Below, in pieces: positions 41,071 through 49,258 of a stretch of 64,000 bases of DNA; position 1 is the stretch's first letter, and each line of letters begins with the position of its first letter. The stretch is from NCBI GenBank assembly GCA_002397315.1, contig DHAE01000025.1:61403-125402 (forward strand). The letters are read 5' to 3'. A program made the position numbers and the translations under genes. The notes below the pieces were generated by a model, which had not been told where the DNA came from, made no database searches, and saw only the letters and a program-made list of their open reading frames with translations. Origin of the DNA: Comamonadaceae bacterium UBA4962 (GTDB lineage Bacteria > Pseudomonadota > Gammaproteobacteria > Burkholderiales > Burkholderiaceae_C).

Positions 41071-42570
41071 GTGATCACCGAACTCGAATTCAAAAGCCTG
41101 GCCGGCGAAGGCTACAACCGCATTCCGCTCATCGCGGAGGCGTTCGCGGACCTGGAAACCCCCCTGTCCCTCTACCTCAAGCTGGCCCACGCGCGCGACG
41201 GCGGCCGCTACAGCTTCCTGCTCGAATCCGTGGTGGGGGGCGAGCGCTTCGGGCGCTACAGCTTCATCGGCCTGCCGGCGCGCACGCTGCTGCGCGCGAG
41301 CGGCTTCGGCGCCGAGGCGCGCACCGAGGTGGTGACCGACGGGCAGGTGGTGGAAACCGACCGCGGCAATCCGCTGGACTTCATCGCCGCCTACCAGAAG
41401 CGCTTCAAGGTGGCGCTGCGCCCGGGCCTGCCGCGCTTCTGCGGCGGGCTGGCCGGCTACTTCGGCTACGACGCGGTGCGGCACATCGAGAAGAAGCTCG
41501 AGGCGAGCTGCCCGCCCGATACGCTGGGCATGCCCGACATCCTGCTGCTGCAGTGCGAGGAGGTGGCCGTCATCGACAACCTCTCGGGCAAGCTCTACCT
41601 GATCGTGTACGCCGATCCCGGCCAGCCCGAAGCCTACGCTCGCGGCAAGAAGCGGCTGCGCGAATTGAAGGAGCAGCTCAAGTACTCGGTCGCCGCGCCG
41701 CAGGTCAAGCCCACCGAGAGCCATCCGCCGCAGCGCGATTTCTCGAAGGCCGACTACCTCGCCGCCGTCGGCCGCGCCAAGGAACTGATCGCCGCGGGCG
41801 ATTTCATGCAGGTGCAGATCGGCCAGCGCATCCACAAGCGCTACACCGAGTCGCCGCTGTCGCTCTACCGCGCGCTGCGCTCGCTGAACCCGTCGCCCTA
41901 CATGTACTACTACCACTTCGGCGACTGCCACGTGGTGGGCGCGAGCCCCGAGATCCTCGTGCGCCAGGAGCGCACCGATGCCGGGCAGAAGATCACCATC
42001 CGGCCGCTGGCCGGCACGCGTCCGCGCGGCGCCACGCCGGAGGCCGACAAGGCCGCCGAGATCGAACTGGTGAACGACCCGAAGGAGCGCGCCGAGCACG
42101 TGATGCTGATCGACCTCGCGCGCAACGACATCGGCCGCATCGCGCGCACCGGCTCGGTGAAGGTGACGGAGGCCTTCGTGGTGGAGCGCTACAGCCACGT
42201 CATGCACATCGTGAGCAACGTCGAGGGCCTGCTGAACGACGGCATGACCAGCATGGACGTGCTCAAGGCCACCTTCCCGGCCGGCACGCTGACCGGCGCG
42301 CCCAAGGTGCATGCGATGGAGCTGATCGATCAGCTGGAGCCCACCAAGCGCGGCCTCTACGGTGGCGCCTGCGGTTATCTGAGCTATGCCGGCGACATGG
42401 ACGTGGCCATCGCCATCCGCACGGGCATCGTGAAGGACGGAACGCTCTACGTGCAGGCCGCGGCCGGCGTGGTGGCCGATTCCGTGCCCGAGCTGGAGTG
42501 GAAGGAAACCGAACACAAGGCCCGCGCCCTGCTGCGCGCGGCCGAACTCGTCGAAGAAGGACTGGAATGA
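41071..42570 (+). CDS. trpE: anthranilate synthase component I
   Basis: Cytosolic enzyme converting chorismate to anthranilate using ammonia from the TrpG partner; first committed step of tryptophan synthesis. 499 residues. The N-terminal LLES-type feedback site is visible in SFLLESVVGGERFGRYSF. The chorismate-binding domain shows VGASPEILVR, RPLAGTRPRGATPEADK, LIDLARNDIGR, FPAGTLTGAPKVHAMELID and GACGYLSYAGDMDVAIAIRT. Start is GTG at 41071. Overlaps the chorismate mutase gene by 4 bp. Probably controlled both by the leader peptide and by tryptophan feedback at the LLES site. Confidence 0.97.
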   Translation: MITELEFKSLAGEGYNRIPLIAEAFADLETPLSLYLKLAHARDGGRYSFLLESVVGGERFGRYSFIGLPARTLLRASGFGAEARTEVVTDGQVVETDRGNPLDFIAAYQKRFKVALRPGLPRFCGGLAGYFGYDAVRHIEKKLEASCPPDTLGMPDILLLQCEEVAVIDNLSGKLYLIVYADPGQPEAYARGKKRLRELKEQLKYSVAAPQVKPTESHPPQRDFSKADYLAAVGRAKELIAAGDFMQVQIGQRIHKRYTESPLSLYRALRSLNPSPYMYYYHFGDCHVVGASPEILVRQERTDAGQKITIRPLAGTRPRGATPEADKAAEIELVNDPKERAEHVMLIDLARNDIGRIARTGSVKVTEAFVVERYSHVMHIVSNVEGLLNDGMTSMDVLKATFPAGTLTGAPKVHAMELIDQLEPTKRGLYGGACGYLSYAGDMDVAIAIRTGIVKDGTLYVQAAAGVVADSVPELEWKETEHKARALLRAAELVEEGLE

Positions 42571-42923
42571 CCCGCGCGATTGAGAAGACCCGCCCGTGCG
42601 CCAGCATGGCCGAAGTGCGCGAGCGCATCGATGCGCTCGACGACATCCTGGTGCCGCTGCTGGTGGAGCGCGGCGGCTACATGACGCAGGCGGCGCGCAA
42701 CAAGCGCGAGGCCTCGCAGGTGCGCGACGAAGGACGCATCGAATTCATCGTGCGGCGGGTGCGTGAGCGCGCACTGGCCGAGGGCGGCGAGCCCGACGTG
42801 ATCGAGGCGATCTACCGCGGCATGATGGAGGCGTACATCGCCTACGAGCACCGCGAGTTCGCCCGTCTGGAGGCCGCGGGCGAGAAGTCCGCCGCCGGCA
42901 CCGGGGCGGCGTCGGCCGCATAG
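42567..42923 (+). CDS. AroQ-type chorismate mutase
   Basis: 118 residues, all-helical. The first helix MAEVRERIDALDDILVPLL carries the conserved Arg, and RVRERALAEGGEPDVIEAIYR holds the distal active-site residues. Catalyses chorismate to prephenate, or serves as a related isochorismate-pyruvate lyase-like enzyme; mutase is likelier. ATG overlaps the trpE stop (ATGA), placing it in the trp transcript, where it competes for the same substrate. Ala/Gly-rich tail after about residue 100. Confidence 0.88.
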   Translation: MTRAIEKTRPCASMAEVRERIDALDDILVPLLVERGGYMTQAARNKREASQVRDEGRIEFIVRRVRERALAEGGEPDVIEAIYRGMMEAYIAYEHREFARLEAAGEKSAAGTGAASAA

Positions 42924-42944
42924 GTCGCCATGGCGGCGCGGGGG

Positions 42945-42970
42945 GCGTGGAGCGTCTGCGCTCCCGCGCG
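42945..42970. terminator. hairpin between chorismate mutase and hrpX (convergent)
   Basis: GCGTGGAGCG-TCTG-CGCTCCCGCGC stem with one mismatch, then GTTT on the plus strand. Located in the 49-bp gap between convergent stops, so it could end both transcripts. The U-tract is short. Confidence 0.45.
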
Positions 42971-42972
42971 TT

Positions 42973-44385
42973 TCAGACCCGCGCTGACGACAGCTTGAAC
43001 GCGTTGGACAGCGTGGAGCGGTTGGAGATGCCCCAGCGCGAGGCCACCTCCAGCATGTGCACGCGCCCGCCCGTGGCGCTGACTTCCTCCATTTCACCCT
43101 CGATGCGGCGCACGCGCTCGCGCCGGATCAGCTCCGCGGGCGTCATGCCGAGGTGGTTGCGGAACGCCAGCTGCAGCGCGCGCTCCGTGACGCCGAGCCG
43201 GCCCGCGATCTCGCGCACCGACAGGCTGGTGTCGTGGAGGTGCTCGATGATGTAGCGGTAGGCGGCGCGGTAGCGCGGGGGCAGGCGCAGGCCGACCGTG
43301 TCCTGCGGCGCGGCGGCGCCGCCGGGGGAGGCGTCTGCGCGCTGGGACGCGGCCTGGTGGACGACGCGCATGGCCTGGGCCACGTGGCGCTTGTACAGGC
43401 GCAGGGATTCCCCGAGTCGGCCTTCGCTCATGTGGATCTTCGACAGGCAGTACTGGATGTCGGACGCCAGGGGATGGCGCTCGATCTCGCGTTCGCTGCC
43501 GGCCAGCGGCATCACCACTTCGCGCGCGGCCGGCACGGCCCGTGCGGCCAGCAGGGCGAGGCAGCTCTCGATGCGGGCGGTACCGTCGATTCCCGCGAAG
43601 CCGTGCTCGCGCAGCCAGCGGGAGAACGCGGCCACCGCCTCCTGGCGGGCCGGCGCGGAAGGCGCCTGCAGCCCGGTCAGGTGATCGAGGCGCGCGTACA
43701 GCAGCGCGGGCGTGTCCTCGGCCGACCGCAGCGCCTGCAGCTCTGCGATCAGGGCATCCGCCGACAGGCGATCACGCCCGAGCTCCTGGGTCGGCTCGGC
43801 GAAGGCATGGTCGGAGAGTTCCTCGCATTGCAGCAGTTCGACGCGCGAGAGGATCTCCAGGCGCACGGCCTGGGCGTGTCCGGCGAGCCCGGCCGTCTCG
43901 GGCGTGTGGCAGAGCGACTGCGCCCGGCGCGCGGCCATCAGGGCGGAGGCGGGCTGCCCGAGAACCTGCAGCGACAGTGCCAGGCCGCAGCAGGCCTCCA
44001 CCCGCAGCGGGGCCGGCGCCTCGTGGTCGTTCGCCACGATCGACCAGCAGGATGCGGCCCGGGCGGGCTTGCGACGGTGGTGGAACATCCAGGCCTGGTC
44101 CAGCGCGGAATGCCAGCGCACCATGCTGCGCGAGACCCCGTCGTAGCACTTGAGCTGCTGCTGGAACACGTCGCTGGCGAGTTCCTCCTGGCCGATCATC
44201 AGCAGGATGCGCCCGAGCAGGGCGCCTTCCTCCACGGAATCGGCGCCGTGCGAGGCGCCGCGTTCGCGCCGGCGCCGGCCCGTCGCGGCGGCCTCCCGGA
44301 TCTGCAGGTTCTGCAGCAGCTGGGTGAGGGCCGGCGCGCTCTCGCCGATGCGCTGGCAGGACAGGGAAAGCAGGGAGATGAGCAT
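42973..44385 (-). CDS. hrpX: HrpX, AraC-family activator of the hrp regulon
   Basis: 470 residues. A long N-terminal helical domain (about 1-340, tetratricopeptide-like in composition) precedes a C-terminal AraC helix-turn-helix pair (about 365-470): TSLSVREIAGRLGVTERALQ for the first and MLEVASRWGISNRSTLSNAF for the second. The size and the position divergent from an OmpR-type regulator, beside a class II hrp cluster, match HrpX/HrpB of Xanthomonas, Ralstonia and Acidovorax. It should bind PIP boxes (TTCGB-N15-TTCGB), four perfect copies of which occur in this window. No PIP box was seen upstream of hrpX itself; HrpG would activate it. Confidence 0.92.
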   Translation of the reverse strand: MLISLLSLSCQRIGESAPALTQLLQNLQIREAAATGRRRRERGASHGADSVEEGALLGRILLMIGQEELASDVFQQQLKCYDGVSRSMVRWHSALDQAWMFHHRRKPARAASCWSIVANDHEAPAPLRVEACCGLALSLQVLGQPASALMAARRAQSLCHTPETAGLAGHAQAVRLEILSRVELLQCEELSDHAFAEPTQELGRDRLSADALIAELQALRSAEDTPALLYARLDHLTGLQAPSAPARQEAVAAFSRWLREHGFAGIDGTARIESCLALLAARAVPAAREVVMPLAGSEREIERHPLASDIQYCLSKIHMSEGRLGESLRLYKRHVAQAMRVVHQAASQRADASPGGAAAPQDTVGLRLPPRYRAAYRYIIEHLHDTSLSVREIAGRLGVTERALQLAFRNHLGMTPAELIRRERVRRIEGEMEEVSATGGRVHMLEVASRWGISNRSTLSNAFKLSSARV

Positions 44386-44868
44386 GGATCGTCGCGGCCC
44401 CCGCCGCGCCTCGTGTTGGATGACGAGTGAATGCTAGAAACCGTGCCGTTCCGAAAGCTCACACAGAGTGCGCGAATCCTCAAATTTGCGCACTGCCGAC
44501 GCAAAAAGCGACCCCTTGACCGCCATACCGGCCTTTTCTTTCCATGCAAGCAGACGCATGGCCGAATTGCGGAAATACGGGCCACTGATTGGTAACTTTC
44601 CGGCCTGCGGGAGTGTAGAGCATGCTCGGTATTGACAAAAGGTTACTTTTAACGGGCTTCTGATGCAATTTCGTTATGAAATTGACTATTTCTATCGCGT
44701 CAAGGCAGTCGATTGACACCAAAAAACAGATCGGATTGGCTAAGCTCATAGCCAGATGCCGCTCACGCATGGCCCTGTCGGAAACACTCCATCCGGGTCC
44801 TGCGGCATCCCTGCAGCTCCGGGGGTTGCGGGCAAACCAACGAATAAATTCTGCGTATGGGGAACATC
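44386..44868. promoter_or_regulatory. hrpX-hrpG divergent control region
   Basis: About 480 bp, distinctly AT-richer than its surroundings. On the plus strand it contains TTGACC (44516), TTGACA (44632), TTGACT (44682) and TTGACA (44713), the last three at 50- and 31-bp intervals. These could be -35 elements or direct-repeat binding sites of an OmpR-type regulator. No PIP box was found. Confidence 0.5.
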
Positions 44869-45645
44869 ATGCAAGTCGCATTGCTTTCACGCCGTCCATT
44901 GGTGAATCCATTCCTGATGGACATGCTGAACCGGGGAGGAGTCGACGCCGTGACCCACGTCGGGATCGCGGCCTTCCGCCAGCAGGTGGGCGCCCGCCCG
45001 CCCGACGCCGTGATCCTCGAGGACACCGGCGGCACGCTCGCGGAGGATCTCGGCCTGATCCGCAGCTGCATCTCGGCCCAGGTGCCGGTGCTGGTGGTCG
45101 GCTCGGAGCTGCAGGCGGGCTTCGGGATGGCGCTGGCGTGCGGTGCCGTGGATTACATCAACCTCTCCCGCGTGGGGCACGACGAGCTGAAGGCGCGCAT
45201 CCGCGGTCACGTGGAGGCCTATGCCCGCGAGGCCGCATGCGCCATCGCGCTGGACGGCTGCGAACTCGACCCGGCCCGCCAGTGCCTCGTGCACCAGGGC
45301 AAGGTCGTCGAACTCACCCACCGCGAATGCGAGCTCGCGTGGCTGCTGTTCTCGCGGCCCAACCAGGTCGTCTCCTCGCCCACCATCGTGGCGCGGGTGT
45401 GGGGGCGCTCGGTGGAGTCGAACAAGCGCACGCTGGAGCAGCACATCTACAAGCTGCGCACCAAGCTGCGCGACTGCGGCTGCGGCCTGCGCGTCCAGGC
45501 GGCCTACGGTCGCGGCTACCGGCTGCTCGCCTCCACGGTGGAGCCCTCCGCGCCGGTCCATGTGCCGGCCAGCACGCCGGCGCGGCGCGTGTACGCGGCG
45601 CCTCCGACGGCGGCCCTTCCTTCCATGCCGCCGCTGGCCAGCTGA
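44869..45645 (+). CDS. hrpG: HrpG, OmpR-family response regulator of the hrp regulon
   Basis: 258 residues from the ATG at 44869, chosen because GGGGA precedes it; an in-frame ATG at 44857 lacks a ribosome-binding site. An N-terminal receiver-like domain (about 1-120, VILEDTGG holding the probable phospho-acceptor Asp) precedes a C-terminal winged helix (about 125-225) ending YKLRTKLRDCGCGLRVQAAYGRGYRL. A Pro/Ala-rich tail follows. It is the likely top activator of hrpX; no partner histidine kinase gene adjoins it. Followed by a second copy of the dispersed palindromic repeat. Confidence 0.9.
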   Translation: MQVALLSRRPLVNPFLMDMLNRGGVDAVTHVGIAAFRQQVGARPPDAVILEDTGGTLAEDLGLIRSCISAQVPVLVVGSELQAGFGMALACGAVDYINLSRVGHDELKARIRGHVEAYAREAACAIALDGCELDPARQCLVHQGKVVELTHRECELAWLLFSRPNQVVSSPTIVARVWGRSVESNKRTLEQHIYKLRTKLRDCGCGLRVQAAYGRGYRLLASTVEPSAPVHVPASTPARRVYAAPPTAALPSMPPLAS

Positions 45646-45654
45646 GAGCGGCCC

Positions 45655-45775
45655 ACCCGGCCCTTCCGGGGCCGTCGCCGCACTTTGCGTGCCGCGCGTA
45701 CTGCCTGCGATGCGACGCCTCGGCAGAACCGCTTCGCCGGAGCGTGTCGGCCGCTCCGAATGTCCGGGCGGGCCC
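45655..45775. repeat. dispersed palindromic repeat, copy 2
   Basis: Shares with copy 1 the ordered blocks GCCGCA, GTACTGCCTGCGATGCG, CGCCTCG-CAGAACCGCTTCGC. The outer arms differ. It lies right after hrpG, as copy 1 does after the SPOR gene, so both sit in 3' untranslated regions. Confidence 0.7.
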
Positions 45776-45803
45776 GGCGGCGGCCTGCCGGTACCGCGCC
45801 GGA

Positions 45804-46259
45804 TCACACCTTGATCCAGAGGTAGTCGCCGGAGCAGATGCCCAGGAAGGCCTCCTCGTGGGAGGCCAGGATGTTGTCCCCCCAATAGCGCCCGTGCTCC
45901 GCATAGTGCGTGAGCGTCTCGGCCAGCCAGCTGCCGGTGATGTCGGGCGTCATCGGAACCCGAACGATCAGGATGATGCCGCCGGTGTCGGGGTGGATGC
46001 CCGCCTGCGCCTGGTCCTGCGCGTAGACGGTGAGGTTCGCCTCCAGCAGCAGCCGGTACACCGCGAGCGTGCGCCCGGGGGTGACGATGCCGAAATGGAA
46101 GTTGAGGTACATCGCCCCGACGTCGTTCTCGTAGTGCGTGAGCTGCACCTCGAAGCCTTCCACCTCGATCCAGCCGCGGTCCAGTGCCGCCACGGGGTCG
46201 GGCAGCTCGATGGCGACGCACAGGTCGGTGACGAGCTGCTCGTACTGCTCGTAGCTCAC
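45804..46259 (-). CDS. hpaB: HpaB-type general type III secretion chaperone
   Basis: 151 residues, acidic, with the alpha-beta-beta-beta-alpha-beta pattern of CesT/Tir chaperones: MSYEQYEQLVTDLCVAI, VQLTHYENDVGAMYLNFHFG, YRLLLEANLTVYAQ and a C-terminal helix ending LGICSGDYLWIKV. It is the last gene of the hrcU operon, and its GTG start overlaps the upstream stop. Position and fold fit HpaB, which controls effector export in Xanthomonas; assignment rests on context and fold pattern. Confidence 0.75.
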   Translation of the reverse strand: MSYEQYEQLVTDLCVAIELPDPVAALDRGWIEVEGFEVQLTHYENDVGAMYLNFHFGIVTPGRTLAVYRLLLEANLTVYAQDQAQAGIHPDTGGIILIVRVPMTPDITGSWLAETLTHYAEHGRYWGDNILASHEEAFLGICSGDYLWIKV

Positions 46260-47242
46260 GCGCGTGGCCCCCGGTGGGACGCCAGCCAGGCGGAGCCTCC
46301 GTCCAGCCGTTCCACGACCAGCCGGCGCTGCTCCCCGGTTCTCGGGCGGCTGCAGTTCAGGAGCTGCAGCGGCAGCAGCGCGAAGCGGTCGGACGGCATG
46401 CCCGCGCCCTGCAGGCCGACCTGCAGCAGTGCTTCCCGGACCTTGCCCACCGTGTTCAGCAGCGCCTCCCCCTCCTGCTGCTCGTTCAGGTACCGGGCGA
46501 TGCGTGCGAGCAGCATGGCCTGCACCGGGTGGCCGATGCCGTGCTTCGCCCACACGATCTCCGCGAGCGCCGCCACGAGGGTATCGGCCCGCACCTGCGG
46601 GTCCGGATCCGCGATCCCCGTCTCGAACCGTCCCAGGATCTGCTGCAGGTGCTGCAGGCGCTCCGGCACGGCCGCGTGCTGCCCGGGCCCGCGTTCCCCG
46701 CCTCCGCGGTCCCCCTGGCCGGACGGATTCCTGCCGGAGTCCCCGCCCGTGCCGGACTGCCCGCCCTGGGCGTCGCCCTGGGTCGGCTGGCCGATCGGCT
46801 GCAGGAAGAAGTCCTCTTCGCGCGGCGCGTCCTCCAGGGCATCGCGGCCCCGGGCCACGCGCTCCTCGCCGCCGCGCTCGCGGACGGACCGGGAATCCGC
46901 ATCCTCTTCGCCCCGCAGCTCGCCGCGCACGATCTTGCCGCTTTCTTCCGCCCGCTCGAAGTCGGCCTGGAAGTCGAGCGTGGAGCGTTCGCCGCCCGGG
47001 GGCGCCTGTTCGTTGGCCTGGCCTGGCAGCAGGCTCTGCCGGGGCGGCGGCGCGGGCGGGGGGCGGCCCAGCGTGCGGAAGGCATAGTCGCCGTAGCGGC
47101 CCTGCATCACCGCGCGCTGCCGTTCCCGCACGCCTTCCTGCACCTGCTGCTCGTTCAGGTGTTCGCGCTTGATCAGCTGCTGGAACAGCAGCCGCACCCG
47201 CTGCTGGCGCAGCCGCAGCACGCTGAAGGGGTTCGACATCAT
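46256..47242 (-). CDS. T3SS protein downstream of hrcS, HpaA-like by position
   Basis: 328 residues, strongly charged, no membrane helix. The N-terminal 60 residues are Arg/Gln-rich helix (FSVLRLRQQRVRLLFQQLIK). The middle (about 90-215) is an acidic, Gly/Gln/Asp-rich low-complexity region. The C-terminal domain (about 220-328) is helical (LQHLQQILGRFETG, YLNEQQEGEALLNTVGKV). In Xanthomonas the gene after hrcS is hpaA, an export-control protein that binds HpaB, and here hpaB follows directly. Sequence similarity to HpaA is not established. Starts with ATGATG overlapping the hrcS stop. Confidence 0.55.
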   Translation of the reverse strand: MMSNPFSVLRLRQQRVRLLFQQLIKREHLNEQQVQEGVRERQRAVMQGRYGDYAFRTLGRPPPAPPPRQSLLPGQANEQAPPGGERSTLDFQADFERAEESGKIVRGELRGEEDADSRSVRERGGEERVARGRDALEDAPREEDFFLQPIGQPTQGDAQGGQSGTGGDSGRNPSGQGDRGGGERGPGQHAAVPERLQHLQQILGRFETGIADPDPQVRADTLVAALAEIVWAKHGIGHPVQAMLLARIARYLNEQQEGEALLNTVGKVREALLQVGLQGAGMPSDRFALLPLQLLNCSRPRTGEQRRLVVERLDGGSAWLASHRGPRA

Positions 47243-47502
47243 GGCGAGAAGATGGCCGAGAGCAGCCGCTGGGAGAACTGCAGCACCGTGCCGCCGACCC
47301 AGGGCGCGGTCACCGCGACGGTCACCGTCACGGAGATCAGCTTGATGCCCTGCGAGATCGACTGGTCCTGCACGGAGGTGACGGCCTGCGCGAGCGCCAC
47401 GAGCAGGCCGACGATCGCCGCGACGGCCACGGCCGGCAGGGACAGCACCAGGCACAGCATGAGCGCCTCGGCGGTGAGCTGGATGACGTTGTCGTAGTTC
47501 AT
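47239..47502 (-). CDS. hrcS: T3SS export apparatus protein HrcS (SctS)
   Basis: 87 residues, two membrane helices: LMLCLVLSLPAVAVAAIVGLLVALAQAVTSVQDQ (shown in part as the first) and the second within LISVTVTVAVTAPWVG. It matches FliQ/SctS length and the conserved Q-D-Q loop. Inner-membrane part of the export gate with HrcR and HrcT. ATG at 47502; 14 bp after the hrcR stop. Confidence 0.95.
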   Translation of the reverse strand: MNYDNVIQLTAEALMLCLVLSLPAVAVAAIVGLLVALAQAVTSVQDQSISQGIKLISVTVTVAVTAPWVGGTVLQFSQRLLSAIFSP

Positions 47503-47516
47503 GGCGCGCGGCAAGA

Positions 47517-48179
47517 TCAGCGGTAGGTCATGACCAGCCCGTGCATCACCTGCGACCATCCGTCGAGCACGACGAACAGCAGCAGCTTGAAGGGGATGGC
47601 GACGTTGGTGGGCGACACCTGCGACAGGCCCATCGCGAGCAGGATGTTGGCGATGACCAGCTCCACGATGACGAAGCCCAGGTAGAGCAGGAAGCCGATG
47701 CGGAAGGCGGCCGTGAGTTCGGTGAGCAGGAAGGCCGGAGCCAGCACCACCAGGTCGTCGGCCTGCAGGGCCTGGGACCGCTCCGGGGGCCACAGCGCCT
47801 GGGCCGATTTCAGGAAGAACGCCTTCTCCTCGGGATCGGCATGTTTGCCGAGGAAGGCCCGGAACGGCTCGCGCGCGGCCCCCGCGGCGGCCAGCAGTTG
47901 CTGCGTGTTGGAGGCCTGCGCGGAGGGCGGCAGCATCTGCAGGCGGTCCGATGCCTCCATCACCACCGGCGACATCACGTACACCGAAATGATGATCGCG
48001 ATGCCGTTGAGCACCATGTTGGGCGGCACCTGCTGCACCCCCATCGCGTTGCGCAGCAGGCCCAGCACCACTACCACCTTGGTGTAGGAGGTGACGATCA
48101 TCGCGGCGAACGGCAGCACCGCCAGCATCAGCAGCGAGATGCCCAGGGAAACGGGGTCGAGCCCCGGGCTCGGCGTCAT
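47517..48179 (-). CDS. hrcR: T3SS export apparatus protein HrcR (SctR)
   Basis: 220 residues, FliP/SctR family, four membrane helices. Family blocks are VTSYTKVVVVLGLLRNAMG, QQVPPNMVLNGIAI and the C-terminal PFKLLLFVVLDGWSQVM. Core of the inner-membrane export gate. ATG at 48179 overlaps the hrcQ stop (ATGA). Confidence 0.96.
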   Translation of the reverse strand: MTPSPGLDPVSLGISLLMLAVLPFAAMIVTSYTKVVVVLGLLRNAMGVQQVPPNMVLNGIAIIISVYVMSPVVMEASDRLQMLPPSAQASNTQQLLAAAGAAREPFRAFLGKHADPEEKAFFLKSAQALWPPERSQALQADDLVVLAPAFLLTELTAAFRIGFLLYLGFVIVELVIANILLAMGLSQVSPTNVAIPFKLLLFVVLDGWSQVMHGLVMTYR

Positions 48180-49258
48180 GGCGCGGCGGGGGCTGCGATG
48201 CCGCCCGTGGCCATGTGCGCGATGCGCACGCCCAGCCGGTTGCCGATCACCACCAGGTGGCCCGTGCCCACGATCTGCTCGTGGCAGACGATGCGCACCA
48301 TGGCGTCGCGCGCCGCGGCGGCCAGCGGGATGACGGCGCCGGCGTCGAGTGCCGCCAGGTCGTTCAGGCGGATGCGCGCGGTGTCGATCTCGAAGGAGAT
48401 GGGAACGCTGATGAGGCCGACGTCCGCCGCCGGTTGCGCTCCCTGCGCCGCGGCGCGGCGCCGTGGCGCGACGGATGGGGCGCCGCCCAGCGCATTCGCC
48501 TCGCTGGTGGTGGCGGCGTGCGTGCGCGGCGCGTCGCGCAGGGTCAGCTCGGAGGTGTCGATGTCGAGTTCCGCGAGTATCTGCATGGTGTTTCCCAGTC
48601 CGAAGTAGAGATGGCAGGGGCTGCGGCGCCCGTCGGCGAGCCATCCGCAGAGCACGGCGTCGCCCGGGGCGAGGGTGGCCAGGTCCGTGGGCGCGAGGTC
48701 GCGGCTGCCGATGTGCACGCGGCCGGGCAGACGCAGGCCGGGCAGGGGCGTGCCGTCGTCCGTTCCCGCGCGGGCCAGGCAGGCGCGCACGCGCGCCCCG
48801 ACCTTCGCATCGAGTGCGCGCAGGCCGATGCGTGTGCTGCCGCACACCCATTCCAGCGGTGCCGAGTGCACGGCGGTGTGCACGGCCAGGCCCTTCAGCG
48901 TCAGCCCCGGCAGGTCGTCCGCCAGGGCAGAAAGCGGTGCGGTGAGCATGGCTTCCGCCACCTCGCGGGCCAATGCCGGGTCCGCCATGCGCGCCACCAT
49001 GCCGAGGGCCGGCCAGGACGCCAGGGGCACGGAGACCTGCAGGTTTCCATGCATGCACGAGAAGTCCAGCGCGATCGCATCGTGGGGTGCGCCCCCGGTG
49101 ACCACCCGCCCCCCGGGCTCCCCGCAGGCCCGGCTCGCCCAGCGTGCGAAGCGCCGGTCGAACGCGATGCGGGCCAGGCGCGCTTCACCGGGGTGGACGG
49201 TCGGCAGACAGTCGGCCAGCGCAGCGGTCATGGTCGGGGTGGGCGCGAGAGCGTTCAC
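48176..49258 (-). CDS. hrcQ: T3SS sorting-platform protein HrcQ (SctQ)
   Basis: 360 residues, cytosolic C-ring/sorting-platform component. The N-terminal two thirds are poorly conserved. The C-terminal SpoA domain (about 285-355) shows VPISFEIDTARIRLNDLAAL and IGNRLGVRIAHM, typical of SctQ/FliN. In some Pseudomonas hrcQ is split in two genes, while here it is a single ORF. Overlaps hpaP upstream and hrcR downstream by 4 bp each. Confidence 0.9.
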   Translation of the reverse strand: MNALAPTPTMTAALADCLPTVHPGEARLARIAFDRRFARWASRACGEPGGRVVTGGAPHDAIALDFSCMHGNLQVSVPLASWPALGMVARMADPALAREVAEAMLTAPLSALADDLPGLTLKGLAVHTAVHSAPLEWVCGSTRIGLRALDAKVGARVRACLARAGTDDGTPLPGLRLPGRVHIGSRDLAPTDLATLAPGDAVLCGWLADGRRSPCHLYFGLGNTMQILAELDIDTSELTLRDAPRTHAATTSEANALGGAPSVAPRRRAAAQGAQPAADVGLISVPISFEIDTARIRLNDLAALDAGAVIPLAAAARDAMVRIVCHEQIVGTGHLVVIGNRLGVRIAHMATGGIAAPAAP

